Assembly (NCBI GenBank): GCA_001803045.1
Contig: MHAR01000028.1
Span: 44,874-108,873 of the forward strand
Source: Ignavibacteria bacterium RIFOXYB12_FULL_35_14
GTDB lineage: Bacteria; Bacteroidota; Ignavibacteria; Ignavibacteriales; Ignavibacteriaceae
Length of the DNA: 64,000 bases
Reading direction: 5' to 3'
Part shown: one piece after another, positions 46,580 through 54,249 of the stretch
How positions within the stretch are numbered: position 1 is the stretch's first letter
How the letters are laid out: each line of letters starts with the position of its first letter
Notes under the pieces: model-generated
Seen by the model: only the letters and a program-made list of their open reading frames with translations
Database searches by the model: none
What the model was told of the DNA's origin: nothing
Program-made: the position numbers and the translations under genes

Positions 46580-47428
46580 TCAGGGTCTTTCGACCGGTGC
46601 ACGCACTAAATTACCCCATTCTGTCCAGGAGCCGTCATAATTGCGAACGTTTTTATATCCCAGTAGAAAAGTAAGTACAAACCAGGTGTGAGACGACCGC
46701 TCCCCGATCCGGCAATAAGCGATTACCTCATCATCCGGCTTGAGCTCCACTTCAGTCTCATAAATCTCCTTTAATTCATCTGCCGATTTGAAGGTTCCGT
46801 CTGCGTTAGCGGCACGTGCCCAGGGAACGTTTTTAGCGCCAGGAATATGGCCGCCTCGTAGCGCTCCTTCCTGCGGATAGTTTTCCATGTGCAAAAGTTT
46901 GCCAGTATATTCATCCGGAGAACGCACGTCAATTAACGACTTGTTTTTTTCAACATGAAGTATGACATCTTCACGAAAAGCCCGGATTGTCTTCTCATTT
47001 ATTTTACCTACACAGTACTTAGTTTTCTGAAACAGAGGTATGTCCTTTGTTATTTTACGATTTTCCTCTAACCACTTTTGGCGACCGCCATTCATAACTA
47101 AGCAATTCTCATGACCGAAAAGTTTAAACGTCCAAAAGGCGTAGCAAGCCCACCAATTACTTTTGTCGCCGTAAAAAATTACTTTGGTGTCATTGGAAAT
47201 CCCTTTTTGGGACAAAAGCTGCTCAAAGCGTTCTTGACCGACATAATCCCGTCTTATCGGATCCTGAAGATCTAACTGCCAATCTATTTTAACGGCATTA
47301 GGAACATGACCTGTTTCGTATAATAAGACATCTTCATCAGACTCAACAATCCGCACATTGGGATCATTGATATTATCAGATACCCATTTGGTGCTAACCA
47401 GCACTTCGGGATGGATATATTGACGCAT
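46580..47428 (-). CDS. Thiosulfate sulfurtransferase (two-domain rhodanese)
   Basis: It moves sulfane sulfur from thiosulfate or a similar donor to an acceptor. The chosen start is [10 protein letters not shown] at 47428, preceded by a strong AAGGAGGT; a longer frame adds eight residues. The 282-residue protein has an inactive N-terminal domain ([22 protein letters not shown]) and an active C-terminal domain with [15 protein letters not shown] and the active-site loop CRIGERSSH, Cys near residue 237. CRIGERS is the loop type of SseA/CysA-like enzymes. It lies between ferredoxin and sufE. Confidence 0.94.
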   Translation of the reverse strand: MRQYIHPEVLVSTKWVSDNINDPNVRIVESDEDVLLYETGHVPNAVKIDWQLDLQDPIRRDYVGQERFEQLLSQKGISNDTKVIFYGDKSNWWACYAFWTFKLFGHENCLVMNGGRQKWLEENRKITKDIPLFQKTKYCVGKINEKTIRAFREDVILHVEKNKSLIDVRSPDEYTGKLLHMENYPQEGALRGGHIPGAKNVPWARAANADGTFKSADELKEIYETEVELKPDDEVIAYCRIGERSSHTWFVLTFLLGYKNVRNYDGSWTEWGNLVRAPVERP

Positions 47429-47587
47429 GATTACCTCCTTACGAATTTTCACTTATTGCTATTATCTTTTCGCATTATGAACGCTTGCATATTTAACGGA
47501 ATTACAGCAAAGCTGGCGCCTAGAACAACAATGCAAAATCCGGAATCTTAAAAGGAAGGAGAAAATTCATCTTTGTGAAATAAGAAT

Positions 47588-47935
47588 TTAAGAATATCCT
47601 TTTTCTTTCTTGTTTGATTGAACCTCTTCAGGGGTTGGATTTTTAGTACCCTCAGGTCTTATTGGAACAATCCGAGGTTGAGCGACTATTTTTGCATTGA
47701 GTTCAATATCAGCACTAAAAATGGCTGGGACTTCATCATTAGGGAAAATTGCTTCCCATGGACATTCGGGAACACAAGCATTACAAGATATACATTCATC
47801 CGGATCTATCAATAGCATGTTCTTTGGAATTGACGGATCATCACCTGTATATTCATAAATACAATCAACCGGACATACCTGCGTACAAGAGATATCTTTG
47901 CAATTCATACATAGTTTTGTTATTGTATATGCCAT
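47588..47935 (-). CDS. Ferredoxin, 7Fe/8Fe type
   Basis: The 115-residue electron carrier has two cluster motifs: CMNCKDISCTQVCPVDCI at residues 9-26, with the C-x7-C-x3-C pattern of FdxA-like ferredoxins, and CISCNACVPECPWEAI at 47-62. A C-terminal extension rich in Pro, Lys and Glu follows. It is first in the run and likely shuttles electrons to or from the FAD oxidoreductase. The run is ferredoxin, rhodanese, SufE, oxidoreductase; 159 bases separate it from the rhodanese start. Confidence 0.92.
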   Translation of the reverse strand: MAYTITKLCMNCKDISCTQVCPVDCIYEYTGDDPSIPKNMLLIDPDECISCNACVPECPWEAIFPNDEVPAIFSADIELNAKIVAQPRIVPIRPEGTKNPTPEEVQSNKKEKGYS

Positions 47936-48396
47936 ATTGATACTTGACAGAAAGTTAGAAATAATTAATAAACGGCAAATTTTGAAAAAATATAATATTA
48001 ATATCGAACTATATCAAGTGTTAAAATAGGTCGCATTCCAGTGTGCATATTCGTGCTTTTGCAACAACAAACGCAGATATGTTTTCAGCATACAGATTTG
48101 ATTAAATAAAACTTTTGACGAGAGCAACTGCGGAAACATATTGATGAGGTGAGTTCATCTTATACCAATTTTATAACGAACAATGAATACTGAATTCTGA
48201 ATGATGAATCCGCCAAAGGCGGACAGGAATTTTTGTTCCGCCAATACGACGGATGATAACCGAGACGGACAGGGAAGTGAGTGAACAGAAATTACTTAGA
48301 AGGCTATGAGAGAAAATTAAATTTGAAAGTTCATCCATTTAGAGTAAGGACATTGAAATTTAATTTTTTAATGTGAGAGGCAAGAAGTAAATGGAT
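47936..48396. other. Non-coding stretch with dispersed repeat words
   Basis: No credible gene is visible. The upstream part should hold the ferredoxin promoter. A hairpin TCCGCCAAAGGCGGA lies at 48209-48223, followed by related words (TTCCGCC, GACGGA, GACGGACAGG) to about 48272. These resemble dispersed repeats and probably mark past insertions. Confidence 0.55.
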
Positions 48397-49256
48397 TTAG
48401 ATGTTCATAACGAGACGGAGGTTTGTGATCAGGTTCAATAAATGTTTTCGATTTTTATCAGTTTTATCTAAAATTAAATCGCTGATAAGCATATCGGTGA
48501 TGAATTGAGATGTATCAGAGTTTTTAATTTCGCTATCTAACAGTTCTTTTATGAAGGTAAGTGAGGATGGAGAAGCAAGTTTTGCAATGTCACGACCGAG
48601 AAGCTTTGCACCGGTTAATTCATAATCGAAATCGTCATCAACCAGATCATTGTTTTCTTCAAAAAGCCGTTCTCTATTTCCGGCGTCAATGTAGTTTCGA
48701 ATAATATAAAGCATGTCAAGAGCATCGCGAGAACGTGATGGATATCCATCTTTCCATGCAATTAATTTCATTATTGCGAGACCACGCACAGAAGCTATCT
48801 TAATGATTAAATCGGGATTAGAAATAATTTTGACAAGTTCGGAATCAGTAAAACATTCTTCAAATCCTAAAACATTTATGGCTTTTGCTTGATTATCGGG
48901 CCAAATAATGGAAGATGTGTTAAGAGATATTTTACCAAATGGGATAATATCTATACCGGGAATAGATTTATAGTGAAATTTGTGGACAATATTAGATGAC
49001 GAAAAACCTTTAGAGAGAAGTGCATCGGTTAGTTTTTTGTAGTCTCCCAATTTTTTAATCGTACACCAAAGTCTATGTCGTTTGTAGCACGATAGATATT
49101 GATATTGTGAACAAGATTAAAAATAATATCGCGAGCAGCAGCACCAATTATGAAAAAATTAGCTTGTACTGAATCGGCAGCTTCTGAAATAAGTTTTAGA
49201 ACTTCGAGAGTTGAGGAATCAATTTTATTTGAGATATCCAGCAATTTCGCGCTCAT
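48397..49256 (-). pseudogene. AbiEii-type nucleotidyltransferase toxin, frameshifted
   Basis: Two overlapping frames make one protein. The first (49256-49029) encodes IIGAAARDIIFN and TNDIDFGVRLKNW, the nucleotidyltransferase active site. The second (49050-48397) starts GDYKKLTDALLSKGF and carries the remaining domain with VRGLAIMKLIAWKDGYPSRSRDALDML. A single -1 shift near 49045 joins them, at a run of six A on the coding strand, or one base has been lost after the Trp codon. It overlaps the partner antitoxin gene by 32 bases. It may be dead, or a slip may restore it. Confidence 0.75.
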
Positions 49257-50229
49257 AGATTATGTTAGCAGTTTCAATATTGCGGGGATCTGCAGTGATC
49301 ATTAAATCCGTATAAATTAAAATAGCGGGAACGAGGTTATCCTTTGTGTAATCATCGTCAAAGTTCCAAAATTTTTTCATCAAGATAATATTACCATTAG
49401 GATTTTTTTTAAGACGATTCTTCAGAATAAATTCGCCGAGTTTATCGCCGATATAAATTGTATGAAAAAAGGGACGCAAATAATTAGTCATTTTAGCTGC
49501 TGCTGTTTCGCCGCCGAAAAGAGCATGAAAGTTTTGGATATTTATTTTTCCAATCAGGTCAAGATCATCAGCTTGATATCTGTCCAATAAATATTTTTGT
49601 TTTATTTTTACAGGATAACCGGTAAGCCATTCTTTAAGCAATAAATTTTTATTTATTAATTTTTTATCACCATTTTTTAGGATAGTGATATAGCCGAGGT
49701 TTTCAAGATATTTAAAAGTAAATACAACAGTGCCAAGAGCGACATTAGCCATCTGAGCAATCTCACGATAAGTATTTTTTTCTAAATTTGGATTACAGAG
49801 CAAAGTAAAAATGATCTGGAGACCGGCAGTTTGAAACTTACCGGTCGTAATGCCTTTGGTATTTTTTGGCCTATCAAGCTTGTTTCCTTTAATATTTATG
49901 TATAATGGGGGAACATTTATATATGCATTACCAGCGGCATCAATAAAATTTATTTTCAAGTTTTTGAGAAGATCAATGTTTTCGGGATTTGCGTACCAAG
50001 TTATAAGCAGTGGGATATTGTCAAATCTGTTTAATTGATTTTTTATCAAGCCAAGCTTTGCTTTATCTATTAAAAGTTTTACTTCACCATTAAATTTAAG
50101 ATCGTATTCTTTTTCTCTAAGTACAACATCAATCTTTTCATTGGTGAAGTAAGGGCTTAACCGCAAACCAGTTTCTTCTTCAAAACGAGCTAAAGCTCGA
50201 TCTACAATATTTTTTTCTTGATTTTTCAT
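49225..50229 (-). CDS. AbiEi-like antitoxin / transcriptional regulator of a type IV toxin-antitoxin pair
   Basis: The 334-residue protein has an N-terminal domain with VDRALARFEEETGLRLSP and LLITWYANPENIDLLKNLKINFIDAAGNAYI. A winged helix comes next (about 130-195: FTLLCNPNLEKNTYREIAQMANVALGTVVFTFKYLENLGYI). A C-terminal domain with FGGETAAAKMTNYLRPFF and LVPAILIYTDLMITADPRN completes it. This layout matches the AbiEi_2-type antitoxins, which repress their own operon and neutralise a nucleotidyltransferase toxin. It is the upstream gene of the pair and looks intact. Confidence 0.85.
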   Translation of the reverse strand: MKNQEKNIVDRALARFEEETGLRLSPYFTNEKIDVVLREKEYDLKFNGEVKLLIDKAKLGLIKNQLNRFDNIPLLITWYANPENIDLLKNLKINFIDAAGNAYINVPPLYINIKGNKLDRPKNTKGITTGKFQTAGLQIIFTLLCNPNLEKNTYREIAQMANVALGTVVFTFKYLENLGYITILKNGDKKLINKNLLLKEWLTGYPVKIKQKYLLDRYQADDLDLIGKINIQNFHALFGGETAAAKMTNYLRPFFHTIYIGDKLGEFILKNRLKKNPNGNIILMKKFWNFDDDYTKDNLVPAILIYTDLMITADPRNIETANIIYEREIAGYLK

Positions 50230-50408
50230 TAAATAATTCTCTGTTCATTATTGGTAAAAATAAGTGAAAAATGAACAAGATGCAAGAAAAAAGTGATAAT
50301 TTTTAATGAAATGTTCAATATTACGAAGAATTATGAAAAAATGAACAAATAAGAGTAAGTTAAAAGATTCCGCCTAAGATGAGTTAAAGATTTATTATTT
50401 TTTTGTAA

Positions 50409-50503
50409 GGGCAGATAGCTCAGTCGGTAGAGCAATGGACTGAAAATCCATGTGTCGGCGGTTCTACCGAAGGTACTCCTAAGGAGAATTCCGTCTCTGC
50501 CCA
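50409..50503 (+). tRNA. tRNA-Phe (GAA) second copy with 22-base insertion in the T loop
   Basis: Bases match the normal copy at 43661-43733 up to the T arm. The T stem is GGCGG/CCGTC rather than GGGGG/CCCTC, a G-to-C and C-to-G pair of changes that keeps pairing. Between TTC and AATT of the T loop lie 22 extra bases (50465-50486). They form two tiny hairpins, TACC-GAA-GGTA and CTCC-TAA-GGAG. A standard T loop cannot form, so it is either a dead gene or a processed one. Acceptor, D and anticodon arms remain perfect. Confidence 0.85.
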
Positions 50504-50729
50504 CAACAACATTGCGGATTCATAACGAGTTCACAATTTTTATTTTAAACCTTCCTATCCCACAACTGATGGATTAAAGTTAGACTTCAACAATACTTAT
50601 CGCTATTTTTGTTCATAATATTTCAGACTTGCATAAATACGCTTCGATAAATACTTTCCTTTGGGTTGAGTTGGTGTGTAAGGAAACAAATTATTTAAAA
50701 TTACTATAACTTAACCACTACTAATTCTC

Positions 50730-50811
50730 ATGGCAAAAAAAAACGAAAACCGAACAAGACGAACCTCTCGAAAAGAAACTGTGGAAAACTGCCGATAAGC
50801 TCCGCAAGAAT
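50730..50811 (+). other. Out-of-frame 5' end of hsdM with A9 tract
   Basis: An ATG at 50730 opens MAKKN but ends quickly at a stop. With one base removed from the nine-A run (50735-50743) the frame reads through as [20 protein letters not shown] into hsdM. The N-terminal domain normally includes the [19 protein letters not shown] segment. The run could switch length, be slipped by RNA polymerase, or be a decay mutation or sequence error. Confidence 0.7.
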
Positions 50812-52365
50812 ATGGATGCTGCCGAGTACAAGCACGTTGTATTAGGATTGATATTCCTAAAATATATTTCCGATGCACACGAAGAGCTTTACCAAAAATT
50901 GCTTGAACAGAAAAGCGAAGGAGCTGATCCCGAAGACAAAAACGAGTACACTGCTGAAAAAGTTTTTCATGTTCCACCTTCAGCAAGATGGAAGTGGATA
51001 CAAGGCAGAGCAACATTACCAACTATCGGTAAAGATGTTGATGATGCAATGGATGCAATTGAGAAAGATAATCCTTCCTTACGAGGAGTTCTTCCCAAAG
51101 TGTATGCACAAGAGAAATTGGATAAAGCAACGGTTGGTGGTTTAATAAATTTAATTGGAACGGCTGTGTTAGGAACTAAAGAAGCACAGAGTAAAGATTT
51201 TCTCGGTAAAGGGTATGAATATTTTCTCGGTGAGTTTGCTCTTGCGGAAGGTAAGAAGGGTGGACAATTCTATACTCCTTCCAGTGTTGTTAGATTATTG
51301 GTAGAAATGCTTGAACCGTATGAAGGAAGAGTATTCGATCCTTGTAATGGCAGCGGTGGAATGTTTGTGCAAAGTGAAAAGTTTATTAAATCGCATTCCG
51401 ATCATTTCAACCCGCCTGCCGGACGGGCAGGAACAAAAAACGGAAGAGGATTAAACCTCAATCCTTCAGATCGTATTTCTATTTACGGACAGGAGAGCAA
51501 CCAGACGACGTGGCGTTTGTGTAAAATGAATCTTGCTATTCGTGGGATTGATAGCAGTAACGTTAAGTGGAATAATGAAGGAAGCTTTCTTAATGATGCC
51601 CACAAAGATTTGAAAGCAGATTATGTTTTAGCTAATCCTCCGTTTAATGATAGTGATTGGAGTGGTGAATTATTGCAGAACGACGCACGATGGAGTGTTT
51701 TAGGTGAGAAACTAATTCCTCCACCCGGAAATGCTAACTATGCATGGATCATGCACTTCCTTTATCATCTTGCACCAACGGGACAAGCTGGTTTTGTTCT
51801 CTCCAAAGGTTCGCTTACTTCGCAGACAAACACAGAAGGAGATATACGAAAAGCACTTATTGAAAAAGGTTTAGTTGATTGCATCGTGAATCTTCCGACG
51901 AAATTATTTTTGAATACTCAAATTCCAGCATGTCTGTGGTTTGTATCCCGCAATAGAGCAAACGGAAAATTTAGAAACCGAGCAAGTGAGATTCTTTTTA
52001 TTGATGCTCGTAATCTTGGTTATTTAGTTAATAGGCGTAACCGTGATTTAAGTGAAGAAGATATTAATAGGATAGCCAACACATATCATAATTGGAGAAA
52101 GCCCTCATCCCCAGCCCTTCTCCCAAAGGGCGAAGGGAGTTATGAGGATATACCCGGTTTCTGTAAATCTGCTACGATAGATGAGGTGCGTAAACTTAAT
52201 TATGTGTTAACGCCGGGAAGATATGTTGGCTTACCGGATGATGAAGATGATTTTAATTTCGTTGAACGATTCACTTCACTAAAAGCAGAATTGGAAAAGC
52301 AGCTTGCTCAAGAAGATGAGTTGAATAAAACTATTATTGAAAATTTGAACAAAATAAAATTATAA
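50812..52365 (+). CDS. hsdM: Type I restriction-modification system methyltransferase subunit HsdM
   Basis: HsdM methylates adenine at N6 in the recognition site set by HsdS. The frame from this ATG lacks about 28 N-terminal residues that lie out of frame upstream. Visible motifs are [19 protein letters not shown], the SAM motif [13 protein letters not shown] and the catalytic NPPF in [11 protein letters not shown] near residue 275. C-terminal [21 protein letters not shown] is typical. Two in-frame insertions are unusual: a CCTGCC/GGCAGG palindrome at 51415-51431 and a CCCTTCTCCC/GGGCGAAGGG palindrome at 52115-52137. Neighbouring hsdS and hsdR are damaged. Confidence 0.88.
   Translation: MDAAEYKHVVLGLIFLKYISDAHEELYQKLLEQKSEGADPEDKNEYTAEKVFHVPPSARWKWIQGRATLPTIGKDVDDAMDAIEKDNPSLRGVLPKVYAQEKLDKATVGGLINLIGTAVLGTKEAQSKDFLGKGYEYFLGEFALAEGKKGGQFYTPSSVVRLLVEMLEPYEGRVFDPCNGSGGMFVQSEKFIKSHSDHFNPPAGRAGTKNGRGLNLNPSDRISIYGQESNQTTWRLCKMNLAIRGIDSSNVKWNNEGSFLNDAHKDLKADYVLANPPFNDSDWSGELLQNDARWSVLGEKLIPPPGNANYAWIMHFLYHLAPTGQAGFVLSKGSLTSQTNTEGDIRKALIEKGLVDCIVNLPTKLFLNTQIPACLWFVSRNRANGKFRNRASEILFIDARNLGYLVNRRNRDLSEEDINRIANTYHNWRKPSSPALLPKGEGSYEDIPGFCKSATIDEVRKLNYVLTPGRYVGLPDDEDDFNFVERFTSLKAELEKQLAQEDELNKTIIENLNKIKL
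51411..51431 (+). repeat. Palindromic insertion in hsdM, first site
   Basis: CCTGCC (51415-51420) pairs with GGCAGG (51426-51431) around GGACG. It encodes part of NPPAGRAG, a peptide absent at this point in typical HsdM proteins that read straight into the ISIYGQESN strand. It is in frame. Confidence 0.6.
52102..52139 (+). repeat. Palindromic insertion in hsdM, second site
   Basis: The sequence is the common dispersed CCCTCATCCCCAGCCC / CTTCTCCCAAAGGG repeat type. Arms CCCTTCTCCC and GGGCGAAGGG (52115-52137) pair around AAA with one mismatch. It encodes [13 protein letters not shown] in frame, between WRK and YEDIPGFCK, where typical HsdM proteins have only a short link. Confidence 0.65.
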
Positions 52366-52432
52366 TTGTGCAAGTGCCACCTGCACAAATCAAAAAAGCT
52401 TTTGAAAACAATAAGAAGCAGGTGAAACTTTG

Positions 52433-52498
52433 AAGTCACAGATTGTGACATCAAAAGAGAATCTTTAAGGTCGCAAATTGCGACCTTAGACAAAATAA
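52433..52498 (+). repeat. Non-coding copies of the ORF6N LRSQI-VTS sequence
   Basis: GTCACA-GAT-TGTGAC (52435-52449) and the perfect palindrome TAAGGTCGCAA-A-TTGCGACCTTA (52466-52488) lie just before the ORF6N gene. In different frames they would encode LKSQIVTS and SLRSQIATL, like segments inside that gene. They look like duplicated or leftover coding units, or operator-like palindromes. Confidence 0.6.
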
Positions 52499-52511
52499 TT
52501 CTGAGATAAAT

Positions 52512-53057
52512 ATGGAAGAATCTAAAAACAGTTTGATCGTTTATGACTCTGCGGCCATTCAGAGGAGAATTTTTACTATTCGTGATGTTCAAGTAATGTT
52601 TGACAAAGACTTAGCAATATTTTATGGTGTTGAAACGAAGGTCCTTAACCAAGTTGTGAAAAGAAATATTGAAAGATTTCCTCAAGAATTCATGTTCCAA
52701 CTGGATGAAAAAGAGTGGGAATCTTTAAGGTTCCAAATTGGCACCTCAAACATTAATTCTTTGAGGTCACAAATTGTGACCTCAAAAAAGAGTAGAAGAG
52801 GTGGGCGACGATATTTGCCCTTTGTTTTCACCGAACAAGGCGTTGCAATGCTTTCAGGTGTTTTGAGAAGTGATATTGCAGTTAAAATGAGTATTCAGAT
52901 TATAAGCGCCTTTGTTGCAATGAGGAAGTTTATTATTAACAACGCGCAGCTTTTCCAAAGGATTGATTCTGTTGAAAAAAGACAACTAAAGCACGAAATT
53001 GAAACCGATGAGAAGTTTGAAAAGATATTCAATATATTCCTTCAGATGAAATTTTGA
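52512..53057 (+). CDS. ORF6N domain-containing protein
   Basis: The 181-residue protein has the ORF6N N-terminal DNA-binding-like domain of phage and mobile genes: AIQRRIFTIRDVQVMFDKDLAIFYGVETKVLNQVVKRN, ERFPQEFMFQL, then GGRRYLPFVFTEQGVAMLSGVLRSD and a C-terminal helix. Between them sits a repeat-like stretch SLRFQIGTS and SLRSQIVTS, encoded by palindromic DNA (GGTTCCAAATTGGCACC, 52729-52745; perfect 27-base palindrome at 52760-52786). It sits between hsdM and the hsdS scrap. Such genes often accompany type I systems; a regulatory role is inferred. Confidence 0.85.
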   Translation: MEESKNSLIVYDSAAIQRRIFTIRDVQVMFDKDLAIFYGVETKVLNQVVKRNIERFPQEFMFQLDEKEWESLRFQIGTSNINSLRSQIVTSKKSRRGGRRYLPFVFTEQGVAMLSGVLRSDIAVKMSIQIISAFVAMRKFIINNAQLFQRIDSVEKRQLKHEIETDEKFEKIFNIFLQMKF

Positions 53058-53079
53058 ATAAATCTATGGTCTGGTGTGA

Positions 53080-53202
53080 AAGTACACTAAAAAAATAAAA
53101 TCGAACAACAATCAAATCCGCACACTCACACAACTTCGGGATACACTGTTGCCCAAGTTGATGAGCGGAGAAATACGTCTGAACTGTGATTCTCAAGATT
53201 AA
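53080..53202 (+). pseudogene. 3' remnant of hsdS specificity subunit
   Basis: An open stretch with no start encodes 40 residues. They include IRTLTQLRDTLLPKLMSGEI, the typical C-terminal tail of type I specificity subunits. An in-frame stop at 53077-53079 cuts off everything upstream. The last eight residues, RLNCDSQD, come from the inverted-repeat element that starts at 53177. The target-recognition domains are missing, so the system lacks a specificity subunit here. Confidence 0.8.
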
Positions 53203-53289
53203 ATGATTAAAATGAAAATACACATAGGACCTAAGATGCAAAACAATAATCACAACAATCATATAAATCAGACAAATCAAAGTTAAGAC
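53177..53289. repeat. 113-base inverted-repeat element, copy 1
   Basis: Ends are GTCTGAACTGTGATT (53177-53191) and AATCAAAGTTAAGAC (53275-53289), 13 of 15 bases complementary. It begins inside the end of the hsdS scrap and ends one base before the next gene's ATG. A second copy is at 53678-53791. Confidence 0.75.
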
Positions 53290-53290
53290 A

Positions 53291-53683
53291 ATGATTAAAG
53301 AAGAATATAAATACTCAGCACTTACAGCAAAGATTATCGGCTGTGCTATGACAGTTCATAAAACATTAGGTAATGGATTTCAGGAAGTTATTTATCAAAG
53401 AGCATTGGCAATTGAAATGAACCTCGCAGGAATTGCATTCAGCAGAGAATATGAGATGCCTATTTCCTATCGTAACGAACAAATTGGAACACGAAGAGTA
53501 GATTTTTTGGTTGAAGGAGTAGTCTCTGTGGAATTAAAAGCAATTACGAAATTGGAAGATGTTCATTATGCTCAAGCTATAAATTATCTGGAAGCTTATA
53601 ATCTTGAAGTTGGGCTCTTGATAAATTTTGGTGAACAAAGTCTAAATTTTAAACGGCTGACAAACAAAAAATATAAAGTCTGA
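53291..53683 (+). CDS. GxxExxY-family protein (PDDEXK-like)
   Basis: The 130-residue protein shows the naming motif GFQEVIY near residue 29 in an N-terminal helix, then RRVDFLVEGVVSVELKAI, a PDDEXK-nuclease-like core with Asp, Glu and Lys in place. A C-terminal VGLLINFGEQSLNFKRL follows. The family is common in Bacteroidota-type genomes and its role is not known to me. Copies of the 113-base element lie immediately on both sides. Its stop codon TGA is part of copy 2 (AAGTC-TGA), which suggests that gene and repeat moved or duplicated together. Confidence 0.88.
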   Translation: MIKEEYKYSALTAKIIGCAMTVHKTLGNGFQEVIYQRALAIEMNLAGIAFSREYEMPISYRNEQIGTRRVDFLVEGVVSVELKAITKLEDVHYAQAINYLEAYNLEVGLLINFGEQSLNFKRLTNKKYKV

Positions 53684-53791
53684 ACTGTGATTCTTATGAT
53701 TAAATGATTAATATGAAATATGAAAATGGTATTCTAAATGAAAAATTATAATCACAGCAATCATAAAAATCAGATAAATCATAGTTCAGAC
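53678..53791. repeat. 114-base inverted-repeat element, copy 2
   Basis: Ends GTCTGAACTGTGATT (53678-53692) and AATCATAGTTCAGAC (53777-53791) are complementary at 14 of 15 bases. It is in direct orientation to copy 1. It supplies the stop of the GxxExxY gene and ends two bases before the hsdR ATG. Confidence 0.8.
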
Positions 53792-53793
53792 AA

Positions 53794-54249
53794 ATGAAAC
53801 CCATCACCGAAGATAAAATAGAATACTTCGCAATTGAGCAGCTTCACTCATTCGGTTGGGAATGTCTTCATGGTTTAGCAATTGCTCCCGAGGCAGAAAA
53901 AGCAGAGCGACAAAGCTTTGAGCAAATCATTTTAACTGAACGGCTGCGTAAAGCAGTTTCAATAATCAATCGTCACATTCCCAAAGAAGCACAAGAGCAA
54001 GCAGTTCAAAAAATACTCCGTATTTATTCTCCCGATCTTCTCCATAACAACGAGACATTTCATCAATACTTAGCCGAAAAAGTTAAAATTCCTTATCAGC
54101 AAGACGGTTACGAGCGAAGCCATGAGGTAGCGCTTATTGATTTTGAAAATATTGATAACAATCAATTCCTTGCAGTTAATCAGTACACGATAGTTGAGAA
54201 CAACCCCGCCTATTCTCTGTTCGATCTGGTTGTCGTTTTTAGGTTTTGA
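53794..54249 (+). pseudogene. Truncated type I restriction subunit HsdR, N-terminal fragment
   Basis: The first ~135 residues match the start of HsdR: TEDKIEYFAIEQLHSFGWEC, FEQIILTERLRKAVSIINRHIP, and VALIDFENIDNNQFLAVNQYTIVEN. The nuclease and helicase domains are absent. After VENN the frame runs into sequence that is the antisense of a recombinase remnant, adding PAYSLFDLVVVFRF. A complete HsdR is about 1000 residues, so this is a dead fragment. Confidence 0.85.

Noticed and set aside
47453..47587. A short minus-strand frame between ferredoxin and rhodanese reading FCIVVLGASFAVIPLNMQAF, like a dinucleotide-fold start or a membrane segment
   Set aside because: It is about 30 residues, lacks a supported start, and breaks the Rossmann pattern. 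Chance or a decayed remnant cannot be separated.
52308..52592. 94-residue minus-strand frame across the hsdM-ORF6N gap
   Set aside because: It is antisense to two well-supported genes and has no recognisable domain.
53029..53280. 83-residue minus-strand frame over the hsdS scrap and repeat copy 1
   Set aside because: It is the antisense of the hsdS tail and the inverted-repeat element, with no family features.
53177..53791. Pair of repeat copies considered as a CRISPR array
   Set aside because: Only two long (113-base) copies exist, the spacing holds a gene, and no short regular repeat-spacer pattern occurs. No cas gene is in the window.
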